This document shows, in pieces, positions 34,523 through 42,555 of a DNA stretch of 64,000 nucleotides. The stretch's first letter is position 1, and each line of letters starts with the position of its first letter. Source of the DNA: Fluoribacter dumoffii NY 23 (GTDB taxonomy: Bacteria > Pseudomonadota > Gammaproteobacteria > Legionellales > Legionellaceae); NCBI RefSeq assembly GCF_000236165.1, contig NZ_CM001373.1:1626777-1690776 (forward strand), written 5' to 3'. Under the pieces are notes generated by a model. That model ran no database searches. It worked only from the letters and a program-made list of their open reading frames with translations, and was not told the origin of the DNA. Made by a program: the position numbers and the translations under genes.

Positions 34523-34858
34523 TTAATGCAGCTTCTGGCCGTTGGGTACTTTGGGATCTGTTGTAACGAGGCATATCGCTCCATTATCATCAGCAAAGCC
34601 AACTAGCAGAAATTGAGAAGTAAAGCCGGCAATATTTTTTTCCCCCAAGTTAACACACCCCACTACAGAACGGCCTAGTAAAGTTTCCGGAGTATAATGG
34701 ACGGTAACCTGGGCAGAGGTTTGTAATATGCCTATCTCTTTTCCAAAATCCACCCAAACTTTATAGGCGGGCTTTCTTGCACGCGGAAACTCCTCAACTT
34801 TAACTACAGTCCCTGAACGTAAATCAATTTTGGCAAAGTCATCGAAAGAAACAATCAT
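34523..34858 (-). CDS. csaA: CsaA-like tRNA-binding/chaperone protein
   Basis: This 111-residue protein is a complete OB-fold tRNA-binding domain of the CsaA type. Motifs FAKIDLRSGTVVKVEEFPRA, VWVDFG, TSAQVTVHYTPETLLG and VVGCVNLG all fit. CsaA resembles the C-terminal domain of MetRS and acts as a small dimeric chaperone linked to secretion in Bacillus. Length is typical. It is a single gene converging with the permease, and the ATG at 34858 is directly preceded by a GGTACG-rich leader without strong Shine-Dalgarno match. The role in this organism is inferred from the family. Confidence 0.92.
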   Translation of the reverse strand: MIVSFDDFAKIDLRSGTVVKVEEFPRARKPAYKVWVDFGKEIGILQTSAQVTVHYTPETLLGRSVVGCVNLGEKNIAGFTSQFLLVGFADDNGAICLVTTDPKVPNGQKLH

Positions 34859-34982
34859 TCCGTACCCTCTTTTTTAAACTATAAATTTTTTATATCCATC
34901 GGGCGTGTTGACAAGTCATCCTCACCGTTTATGAAGTATGAACATTTGATACCCGAGATAACTACTACTAATCCCCAACGCC

Positions 34983-35444
34983 TACGTGCCGCGACTTGTT
35001 CGCGGCATCCAGCTGCTGCTCTTAATTAACAGCAAATTTCATTATATAAGTCGCGCCATGCCGGATTAAGCTCCTCAATTAAATTTAACTTCCATTGTCG
35101 GCACCAATTTTTAAACGTTTTTCACGTCGAGCAGCTTCTGAATAGGTTTCGTGAACTTCATAATAAACCAGTTTATGGACGTTGTAGGTAGCTGTAAATC
35201 CTGGAATTATGTTATTTTTATGCTTCCAGACGCGTTTGATTAATTCTGACGTTGAACCAGCATACAATGTACCATTCTGCCTGCTTGCCATGATATAGAC
35301 GTAAAATGATTCCATCTTTCTTCCTTGTTTTTGAGTATATTGGACTCAATAGGATGATATCACTTAAGTGGCGCTGATTATATGGACATGTTTAGGTTTA
35401 ATTTAACCCTCTTAGGAGATGCCGCGAACAAGTCGCGGCACGTA
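34983..35444. mobile_element. REP-like inverted pair flanking a GIY-YIG gene
   Basis: Two 27-bp sequences, 34983-35009 and 35418-35444, are exact inverted copies. Each is itself a hairpin with arms TGCCGCGA and TCGCGGCA around a 5-nt loop. Similarity continues outward for about 10 bp (CCCCAAC-like). They bracket a small GIY-YIG nuclease gene. This arrangement resembles REP sequences flanking a RAYT transposase gene, but with a different nuclease. The boundaries of any mobile unit are not certain. Confidence 0.65.
35026..35315 (-). pseudogene. Frameshifted GIY-YIG nuclease gene
   Basis: The first 70 codons encode a small UPF0213/YhbQ-like GIY-YIG nuclease: FYVYIMASRQNGTLYAGSTSELIKRVWKHK in pieces, GFTATYNVHKLVYYE and AARREKRLK. 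After KRLK the expected continuation NWCRQWKLNLIEELNPAWRDL is found in another frame, shifted within an A run (reverse complement of 35113-35118) as if one A were lost. The shifted frame ends at TAA 35026-35028. The main frame instead stops early at 35085. The product is therefore broken, unless translational slippage or a sequencing error is involved. An intact version would be about 95 residues, which is normal for the family. It lies between inverted hairpin repeats. Confidence 0.75.
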
Positions 35445-35552
35445 TGCGGTGGGGTTGGGAGAATTATCGCCCGCCCTTGGTATATAGGAAATGCATTATA
35501 TGTGGGCACTAAACTTTTTAACCACGTAGGCTTGAGAGGACTTGTCGCCCTC

Positions 35553-37442
35553 CTAATATATGGATAACGCGTTAGTGGTATTTAATTCGGGTACCAAGCT
35601 TTTTAATAAAATCAATAATTCGTCATCCTGATGCTCTTCACATGCTGTGTGCAACAAACGCATGGTTTGAATTAGTTCGTCCCAATTCAGTTCTCGGAAT
35701 TTTGCCTTAAATAACTTTTCATGCTCTGTTGGCGCTAATTGTTCTGATTCGTGGAACAACTCTTCAAATAATTTTTCTCCGGGGCGTAAGCCGGTAAATT
35801 CAATCATGATATCCTTTCCAGGCTCTTTTCCAGCCAGCCGTATCATTTGCTCTGCCAGATAGCTTATTTTAACGGGTTCACCCATATCCAGAACAAAAAT
35901 TTCCCCGCCCTTTCCATTCACCATAGCTTGCAAAATTAGCTGGCAAGCTTCCGGTATGGTCATAAAATACCGTTGCATTTCAGGATGGGTTACCTTTATT
36001 GGGCCGCCGTTTTGTAACTGCTTTTGGAATAAAGGAACTACACTTCCCGCAGATCCCAAAACGTTTCCAAAACGTACGGTGATGAATTGGGTTTTGGCCC
36101 TACCATCAAGATTCTGGCAATATATTTCAGCCACACGTTTGGTGGTTCCCATAATATTGGTAGGATTTACCGCTTTATCCGTAGAAATCAAAATAAATTT
36201 TGCGACGTTAACAGACACACTCGCTTTTGCAACAATTTGAGTTCCAAGTACATTATTCATCACGGCTACACGGATTTGGTTTTCCAAAAGAGGTACGTGC
36301 TTGTATGCTGCCGCATGGAAAACAATTTCAGGTTGAAAACTTACAAAGAAATGGTTTATGGCGACTTCGTCAGTAACATTCATCAACATGAATTCTATAG
36401 AAACATCAGGAAAGTTTTGTTTGAGCTCCATTTCAATTTGATACAAATTAAATTCACTGCTTTCAATAATAGCCAGGCTATTGGGTTTAAGGGCTAAAAT
36501 TTGTCGGCAGAGCTCTGATCCAATGGAACCTCCCCCGCCCGTAACCAGCACGCGCTTGCCAGTTATTCCCGCTGTTACCTTATCCCACTCCAGGCTAATT
36601 TGGTCTCTGCCAAGCAAGTCTTCTATATTAACAGGTCTAAGTGCATTAACTTCCACTCTTCCGGAGGCTAAAGCATTAAGGCTTGGAAGAGTACTATAGG
36701 GTGTATTACTTTCTTCACAACAGGTTACAATCCGGCGCATCACTGAAGAACTGGCGGAAGGAATAGCAATGAAAATCAAATCGATTAAATAATCAGATAC
36801 GCACTTGGCAATTTGACTGGTGGTACCTAAGACACGTACTCCATGAACTTCCAAACCACGTTTAGTGAGGTTATCATCAATAAAACCTACAGGTATGTAT
36901 TGATTTGAGCGCTTTAAATCCCGTGCAAGGCTTTCACCCGCCATACCTGCACCAATGATAAGCACCCGTTTTATTTCATTAGTTTTGGTCCCTTTAGCTT
37001 GCTTGTCCCAGTAGAGCCTGCGTAACATCCTGGTGCTACAAAGAATTGTAGTAAGGATCATACAGTATAAGGGGAATACAGAACGTGGAACCTCATGCAG
37101 AATTGACATGAGATATAAAACAGGAATTCCTAATATTGTGGCAGTAAAGGTGGCTTTTAATATTCTTACTACATCGTTTAAGGAAAAAAAGCGCCATAAA
37201 CCACGGTAGGTTTTAAAATAAAAGAAACAGCAAACCTGAATTGCCGTTAACATGCTTAGGCCCGTAATAGATTGAGTCGAAGTTAACATCTTCGGAAAGG
37301 GCTGCATATTGTATCGCAACCAATAGGCGATATACCAAGCGACGGGGATTGAAAGAAAATCGCACAAAAGAACGGGTAATTTTTTATGTAGTTTTTGAAA
37401 AAATACTGATATCTTTTGTATCATACGCGAATCTTCCTTCAC
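35553..37442 (-). CDS. Membrane nucleotide-sugar 4,6-dehydratase, WbpM/CapD type
   Basis: This 629-residue enzyme belongs to the WbpM/PglF/CapD group, which convert UDP-GlcNAc to a 4-keto-6-deoxy sugar for surface polysaccharides. Four N-terminal membrane helices (about 22-43, 57-76, 98-116 and 121-138) precede a CoA-binding-like Rossmann domain with IGAGMAGES (163-171). The catalytic SDR domain starts at about 296 with VTGGGGSIGSE. The usual SDR tyrosine is replaced by methionine in NIMGTTKR (M431, K435), as is normal for this group, with S420/T421 nearby. Length is typical. It lies downstream of two glycolipid-type genes on the same strand, suggesting a role in making a rare sugar for LPS or another glycan. 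Confidence 0.9.
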   Translation of the reverse strand: MKEDSRMIQKISVFFQKLHKKLPVLLCDFLSIPVAWYIAYWLRYNMQPFPKMLTSTQSITGLSMLTAIQVCCFFYFKTYRGLWRFFSLNDVVRILKATFTATILGIPVLYLMSILHEVPRSVFPLYCMILTTILCSTRMLRRLYWDKQAKGTKTNEIKRVLIIGAGMAGESLARDLKRSNQYIPVGFIDDNLTKRGLEVHGVRVLGTTSQIAKCVSDYLIDLIFIAIPSASSSVMRRIVTCCEESNTPYSTLPSLNALASGRVEVNALRPVNIEDLLGRDQISLEWDKVTAGITGKRVLVTGGGGSIGSELCRQILALKPNSLAIIESSEFNLYQIEMELKQNFPDVSIEFMLMNVTDEVAINHFFVSFQPEIVFHAAAYKHVPLLENQIRVAVMNNVLGTQIVAKASVSVNVAKFILISTDKAVNPTNIMGTTKRVAEIYCQNLDGRAKTQFITVRFGNVLGSAGSVVPLFQKQLQNGGPIKVTHPEMQRYFMTIPEACQLILQAMVNGKGGEIFVLDMGEPVKISYLAEQMIRLAGKEPGKDIMIEFTGLRPGEKLFEELFHESEQLAPTEHEKLFKAKFRELNWDELIQTMRLLHTACEEHQDDELLILLKSLVPELNTTNALSIY

Positions 37443-37524
37443 TCATTATTATTACTAGCGAAATAGTACACTAAATTTTGCGTATATCACATCAAAAATC
37501 ATAAACACCAGGAAAATCCTTAAT

Positions 37525-39063
37525 TTAAAACTCCCTCTTTTTTGCTGGAAGAATAATTGGATCCTCATATATTTCATAACGATAAATCGAGTCGGGATTA
37601 TTACTCACATAGGTCGCCCTTAATTGATAGTTGTATTGGTGCAATTTTTCTTTTAAACAAGCATCACTGGGCGTATAGATTATTTTTCCCTGTTTAATAA
37701 GTGATGTTAAAATGATAACTGCCGGCTTTTTTTGCCAAATCGCCTCACAGAATTCTACATACATATCTTTCGTGGAATAGTGGGCCATTGCTAAGTTATT
37801 TAAACAATAAGAATCAATAAAATTCAAATTGCTGGAGTAAGGAATCAACCCGCTATCTGCTAAAACCACCCAATCGTCCGGAGAAGTATTTCTATTTAAC
37901 CAAGCCACTACTTTATTGCGCAATAACTCACCTCGAACAGGATTTTGACTAAAGTAGCGATAGTCTGCCAGACTCATTTTAGGAATTATAAGAAGCAAAA
38001 CAAGCAAAGAACTCAAATAAAAAAATAAAGAAAAATGAAGATTCTTTCTTGGCCACACCCCATATAAAAACAGCCGAATACCTTGCACCACCAAGGGAAG
38101 AAGCAAAGCAAATGCAGGTAAAAAAAGTCGATTTTCAAAAGCTACTACCGGATCTGAATTGACTAACAAAATGAGATATAAAACGCTGGGAAGCCATAAG
38201 AAATAAGGTTTTTTGTCTTCAGATTGCAGGCAGGCAGGTAAGGCTAAAAAAGCTAACGGCCAAATCATTTTAAGATAAGCAAGATCCAAAGTGAAAGTAA
38301 ATGTTTTGGCTACCCCTTTGCAATAGACCGAATTGGGAAACAAAAATCCAAAATAATAAAGACGCCACAAAAAATAGGGACCATAGAATAACAGGAGCAT
38401 GAAGCAAAAAAGCAGCACACTATTTCGATAGTGTCTTAAATTCTCTGTGGGCCTGTCCCAGTAGATTAGGATTAAAAATAAAATCATAAAGGCAGGCGCT
38501 TCAGGGCGTGTCAGGCCCGCAAAAGCAAGAAAAATCCCTGAAAAGATGAAATAACGGGTTATTGAAGTTCCCCGTGACGCAGGGAAAAGACCATATCCCA
38601 TTCCCCTGAGACAATAGTATACAGCACCACATAAAAGCGCTTCGTATACTGTTGTTTCCAAACCACTGGCTGCCCAAATAATTTGCCCTTTATAGAGCAA
38701 TAATCCCACACAGGGCAAAAGGGATTCACGCGGGGTAAACCAAAAACGACTTATGAGATAAATAAAACGACAGGTAAAAAACAGGCCGGCTATTCCGGCC
38801 ATTTTGAGGAAAACTACCGGATTTCCATTAAGAAGAAGCGTTAATGCTCCTAGTACAACAAAACTAAAATTGGAATACCCTTCTACCGGAGGAGCTTGCA
38901 GATTCCATAAAATACCCTTACCAGCAGCCCAATGTTTGGCATACCTTAAGGAAATGAACATATCATCGATGGTGAACGGCCAGATTGCTTGTATTTGCAA
39001 AACAAACAGGTAAAAAAGCAATAGAATTAAAAAACTGTCATACCATCGGAAACCGAATTTCAT
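37525..39063 (-). CDS. Polytopic GT-C glycosyltransferase, AftB-like
   Basis: This 512-residue protein has about ten hydrophobic helices and a C-terminal soluble domain (about 380-512). Near the N-terminus, FTIDDMFISLRYAKHWAAG, then GILWN and VEGYSNF, match the DDxFISxRYA...EGYTNF signature of AftB-like (GT89) and related GT-C transferases. These use polyprenyl-phosphate sugars outside the membrane. AftB adds arabinofuranose in mycobacteria. I place the start at ATG 39063-39061, overlapping the stop of the preceding gene by 4 bp (ATGA). A longer frame to 39102 exists, but this overlap is convincing. The pairing with a UbiA-type phosphoribosyltransferase-like gene supports an arabinose-type donor; the substrate is inferred. 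Confidence 0.82.
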   Translation of the reverse strand: MKFGFRWYDSFLILLLFYLFVLQIQAIWPFTIDDMFISLRYAKHWAAGKGILWNLQAPPVEGYSNFSFVVLGALTLLLNGNPVVFLKMAGIAGLFFTCRFIYLISRFWFTPRESLLPCVGLLLYKGQIIWAASGLETTVYEALLCGAVYYCLRGMGYGLFPASRGTSITRYFIFSGIFLAFAGLTRPEAPAFMILFLILIYWDRPTENLRHYRNSVLLFCFMLLLFYGPYFLWRLYYFGFLFPNSVYCKGVAKTFTFTLDLAYLKMIWPLAFLALPACLQSEDKKPYFLWLPSVLYLILLVNSDPVVAFENRLFLPAFALLLPLVVQGIRLFLYGVWPRKNLHFSLFFYLSSLLVLLLIIPKMSLADYRYFSQNPVRGELLRNKVVAWLNRNTSPDDWVVLADSGLIPYSSNLNFIDSYCLNNLAMAHYSTKDMYVEFCEAIWQKKPAVIILTSLIKQGKIIYTPSDACLKEKLHQYNYQLRATYVSNNPDSIYRYEIYEDPIILPAKKREF

Positions 39064-39947
39064 TGGGCTAAAGCCATAAAGGTCAGCACTACAAAACACC
39101 ATAAATTAATTCGTGACAGCCGATCACTTAAAAATACAATTACAGGATCGTCATTTTCAATATCCTGGGTAGCCAGCCAGGCAAAGCGCCACAATGCAAT
39201 TGCAGCAAATGGGACGGTTAACATAAAATAAAAAGATTCGTCCCGGGCATAAATAATATAGAAAACGTAAGTAATAAAACTGGAAAATCCAATTGCTACA
39301 ATCAGCCACTGGAGTACCAACGGATTATATTTTTTCAAAACCTGTCGTGTCGCATGTTTTAAACCCAATTGCATTTCCATTCGCCGTTTGTTTAAAGCGA
39401 TAAACAGACTTAATAAGGTTGCTGCAACAATTAACCAGGAAGAAATAGATAACCCAATACCCAAAGTACCCGCTAATACCCGCAGCATAAATCCTGCAGC
39501 AATACAAAGCACATCAACAACAGGAATCAATTTGAACAAGTGGTTGTATGCGACATTAATAACCAGATAGACACAGAGAATAATTGCCAATTTTTTAGAA
39601 ATCAGCCATCCCAAAGTAAGTCCGGTCACAAGTAATAAAAACAACATAAAAATTGCTTCAGTTACAGAAACTTTCTCACTTGCTAAAGGCCTATGGCGCT
39701 TGTGAGGATGCAAGCTGTCTTCCGTTCTGTCCTCAATGTCGTTATAAATGTATACCGCACTGGAGATTAGACAAAATGCCAAAGATGCAAGTAAGGCAGG
39801 GATAAAATATCCAGGAGTAGGTGTATAACAAAATCCCAGCATCACAAAGACTGCTTTGGCCCAGTGGGATACACGAAGAAGTAGAAACAAATGTTTCAGC
39901 CTTTCCATAAACCCCACTTTTTTTTCATCATTTATCAATTCATTCAC
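39060..39947 (-). CDS. UbiA-family prenyltransferase, DPPR synthase-like
   Basis: This is an integral membrane enzyme with eight or nine helices. The active-site motif YIYNDIEDRTEDSLHPHKRHR, read as NDxxDxxxDxxHPxKxxRP, is that of 5-phosphoribosyl-1-pyrophosphate:decaprenyl-phosphate phosphoribosyltransferases (Rv3806c/UbiA). Those enzymes make the precursor of decaprenylphosphoryl arabinose. A second aspartate region, IPVVDVLCIAAGFMLRVLAG, also fits. Start choice is uncertain: GTG 39947 has AGGA 8 bp upstream; ATG 39908 (MERLKHLF) is the alternative, and the frame opens at a TTG at 39992. It is the first gene of an overlapping pair with the AftB-like transferase. The direct product is inferred from the motif. 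Confidence 0.82.
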   Translation of the reverse strand: MNELINDEKKVGFMERLKHLFLLLRVSHWAKAVFVMLGFCYTPTPGYFIPALLASLAFCLISSAVYIYNDIEDRTEDSLHPHKRHRPLASEKVSVTEAIFMLFLLLVTGLTLGWLISKKLAIILCVYLVINVAYNHLFKLIPVVDVLCIAAGFMLRVLAGTLGIGLSISSWLIVAATLLSLFIALNKRRMEMQLGLKHATRQVLKKYNPLVLQWLIVAIGFSSFITYVFYIIYARDESFYFMLTVPFAAIALWRFAWLATQDIENDDPVIVFLSDRLSRINLWCFVVLTFMALAQ

Positions 39948-39992
39948 CTTATCAGTCCTGAAAAATGCAGCCTGGGGTGAAGTAAAGCACAA

Positions 39993-40299
39993 CCTAGGAA
40001 TTTTTACAGCTACCAGAACCCATATTATGGCTTCGCCTCATCCAAGTTACACTCCTATGCACTGCCCAAAACGCACAATAAACTAGAGTCATTAGGTTAA
40101 AAGTATCATAATTCTGAAAAAATGCATCATTTCAATAAGTTAATTGTTAAATATAATAAAATCTTTCAACAAATTAAAATAATTTAGTAAAAAATAATCA
40201 AATAACATTGCATTTATACAATTACGAAGTAAGATTAACTATACAAAAAAGGATTTTGACTGATCACGCAAAAAAAAATGCCAATGGACGGGGGATATC
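39993..40299. other. Divergent promoter region
   Basis: This 307-bp spacer lies between the leftward UbiA-like gene and the rightward gene at 40300. The right half is very AT-rich. GGGGGAT just before ATG 40300 is a probable ribosome-binding site. No other feature is seen. Confidence 0.35.
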
Positions 40300-41577
40300 A
40301 TGCACTTTATTCTTGCACCTGGATGTATTGCCAAATTTGACCACTTACGAAAAACCTATGAAACCGAACGCCATGTTGATTTAAACGCCAAACCGTCGCT
40401 AATTGGTACCCCTGTCTTTTTTGGGGGAACAGATGTCGTTAATCGCAATAAACAAGTTTCATTTTTGGAAAAAATAAAAGCAGTACTCAAAATCCATCTC
40501 CTCCAGGAAGGTGACATCCAAACCCCACAGCAACGGCAAGTCTATATTATTGCAGCCCGTTTTATGATTGCAGCGTGTTTGTTTGTACAATCCCAAATCG
40601 GCAGTTCAAAAAGAAACTCCGCTTTATATCGGCTTATCGAGGATAATTTGGGAATAACCCCTGACAATTTTTTGGATGAGGAAGACAAAGAGACATGTTT
40701 CTTGACGGCCGAACGCCTCCTTAAAACACCAAGCGCTTTCCAACATGCGAATGCGGCATTAGAAAAAGATGGACATAAACCTTTTACGGAAAAGGAATGG
40801 AAACAATTCGCCGAATTTATTAAAGAGATGTGTCATAAAAAGGAAGCTAAAGACCAAATTACAAACTTTCCCGTCATCTCATTCACCCAACCTTTATTCG
40901 GAGCCGCATTTAGTTATGTTGGAGCCACCGTGGGTGTGGTCGTGGCAGAAGGCGTGAGTAACTCCACTTCAGCGATCACCCCCCGGGTTCAATTAACCGC
41001 CCTGGTTGGAAGTACATTATTAGTATTAAGCCCTGCCGGAACAACCGGAGTTGCCCTTTTTGCCCCTGTGATTGCAACCAAACTCCTCACTTCCTTTTGT
41101 ACCATTAGTTTGGCTCATCTAATGGGAACAGCAGCAGGTTATCTTGGGCAAGGAATAGGTATCGGTGTAGGCCTCCCTTTTGATGCGGCCTACAATTTAC
41201 TTTGGTCCATTTGTTCCCTGATAAGCCGTTATTACAGTAAAACACCAGAAATTGTCCCTATAGACGGAATACGCATTGCTGATGGCGCCACAATAATTGC
41301 TGGCATACCCGTGCAATTAGTTCCTGAAAATTCATTACCCGAAGGTTATACCAAAAAAGTTCTTGAAATTACTGAGCAAGGTGAAATTCGTATTGAAGGG
41401 GAAGAAATACAAGAAACTCAAAAACCAATGAAAATTCCTCCTGAAGTAATTGAGGAATTAAAAAGACAATTGGCAAGTCGAGCTCAAATGCAAGATTCAT
41501 CAGAAATTAAGCAGGAATCGGAAAAAGAGACCAGAGAAAACGAGGAAGCGGATTCTAGCGCATTCACTTTGGTATAA
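40300..41577 (+). CDS. Orphan protein with central hydrophobic region and acidic tail, candidate effector
   Basis: This 425-residue protein belongs to no family I recognise. The N-terminal 185 residues are polar and helical. Residues about 193-220, 232-272 and 275-305 are rich in Gly, Ala, Val and Leu and could form three or four membrane helices. The C-terminal 120 residues are soluble. The last 30 are strongly acidic (IKQESEKETRENEEADSS) and end in FTLV. A glutamate-rich block shortly before a hydrophobic C-terminus is the E-block pattern common in Dot/Icm substrates. No Sec signal is present. The gene stands alone between divergent glycan genes and the convergent sec operon. Effector status is inferred. 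Confidence 0.72.
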   Translation: MHFILAPGCIAKFDHLRKTYETERHVDLNAKPSLIGTPVFFGGTDVVNRNKQVSFLEKIKAVLKIHLLQEGDIQTPQQRQVYIIAARFMIAACLFVQSQIGSSKRNSALYRLIEDNLGITPDNFLDEEDKETCFLTAERLLKTPSAFQHANAALEKDGHKPFTEKEWKQFAEFIKEMCHKKEAKDQITNFPVISFTQPLFGAAFSYVGATVGVVVAEGVSNSTSAITPRVQLTALVGSTLLVLSPAGTTGVALFAPVIATKLLTSFCTISLAHLMGTAAGYLGQGIGIGVGLPFDAAYNLLWSICSLISRYYSKTPEIVPIDGIRIADGATIIAGIPVQLVPENSLPEGYTKKVLEITEQGEIRIEGEEIQETQKPMKIPPEVIEELKRQLASRAQMQDSSEIKQESEKETRENEEADSSAFTLV

Positions 41578-41592
41578 GGTAAAGAGGAGTTT

Positions 41593-41617
41593 AACTGGGT
41601 GATAGAGACACCCAGTT
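41593..41617. terminator. Bidirectional hairpin between convergent genes
   Basis: AACTGGGTG (41593-41601) and CACCCAGTT (41609-41617) form a 9-bp perfect stem with a 7-nt loop. It lies between the convergent stops at 41577 and 41626 and could serve both transcripts. Confidence 0.65.
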
Positions 41618-41625
41618 TGAGAAAT

Positions 41626-42543
41626 TTAAGGACGACTGTCTACTTCTTTGCGTTGACTTGGCATAAAGTCCTTCCTGTCAAGTCCCATAGCTACCGCTAA
41701 AGCTCCGGCAACATAAATTGAAGAATAAGTACCGATAACGATACCGATAATCAATGCCAGGGAAAATCCATGTATGGCTTCGCCCCCATAGAAAAACAGT
41801 GCAAGTACTACAAACAGCGTCAGAGTTGAAGTCATAATAGTTCGTGACAAAGTTTGGTTGATCGAAATATTCATAATTTCAATTGAAGTGGCACGGCGTA
41901 CTTTAACAAAGTTCTCGCGCACCCTGTCAAACACCACGATGGTATCATTGAGGGAATAACCAATTACTGCCAACAGACCTGCCAATGCCTTTAAATCAAA
42001 TTCAATGCCAAAAAAAGCAAACACACCCAAAATCAGCACGGGGTCATGAACTAACGCTACAGCAGAACTCACTGCAAGTCGGTATTCAAAGCGCATGGCG
42101 ATATAAATCATTGTTGCCAATAGAGAAACAATAACAGCCAAGGCCCCTTTAGTCGCCAATTCCTGACCAACTTGTGGACCGACAAAATCGACTCTTTGCT
42201 TTACAGCACCTGGAAGAGCAGTCATGACCTGGTCTACCAGGCGGGCTTGCTCTTTATCCTCGCGCGGAGCAATACTGATCAATACATCTTTGGACGTACC
42301 GTAGCTTACAACCTGAGCTTCCTTAAAGCCAGCCTTGCTCAGACTATCTCTGATTGCAGGCAAATCCGCAGCCGAGGGATAAGAAACTTCAATTTGAGTC
42401 CCACCTGTAAAATCAAGTCCCCATTTTAAGCCGTGAATTGCTAAAGCGCCTATAGAAACCACAAAGATCAATATGGAGAACATCGCCGTCCAACGACGAG
42501 CACCCATAAAGTCCACATTTGAATTTGGATTAAAAAATTCCAT
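41626..42543 (-). CDS. secF: Protein translocase subunit SecF
   Basis: SecF works with SecD at the inner membrane, using the proton gradient to pull preproteins through SecYEG. The 305-residue sequence has six helices and a periplasmic domain after the first. The conserved WGLDFTGGTQIEV follows helix 1. Helices 4-6 contain the SecF motif VALVHDPVLILGVFAFFGIEF and the sequence GYSLNDTIVVFDRVREN. Length is normal. It begins 12 bp after secD and is the last gene of yajC-secD-secF. A hairpin lies just past the stop. Confidence 0.97.
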   Translation of the reverse strand: MEFFNPNSNVDFMGARRWTAMFSILIFVVSIGALAIHGLKWGLDFTGGTQIEVSYPSAADLPAIRDSLSKAGFKEAQVVSYGTSKDVLISIAPREDKEQARLVDQVMTALPGAVKQRVDFVGPQVGQELATKGALAVIVSLLATMIYIAMRFEYRLAVSSAVALVHDPVLILGVFAFFGIEFDLKALAGLLAVIGYSLNDTIVVFDRVRENFVKVRRATSIEIMNISINQTLSRTIMTSTLTLFVVLALFFYGGEAIHGFSLALIIGIVIGTYSSIYVAGALAVAMGLDRKDFMPSQRKEVDSRP

Positions 42544-42555
42544 CTGAGCCTCGCC

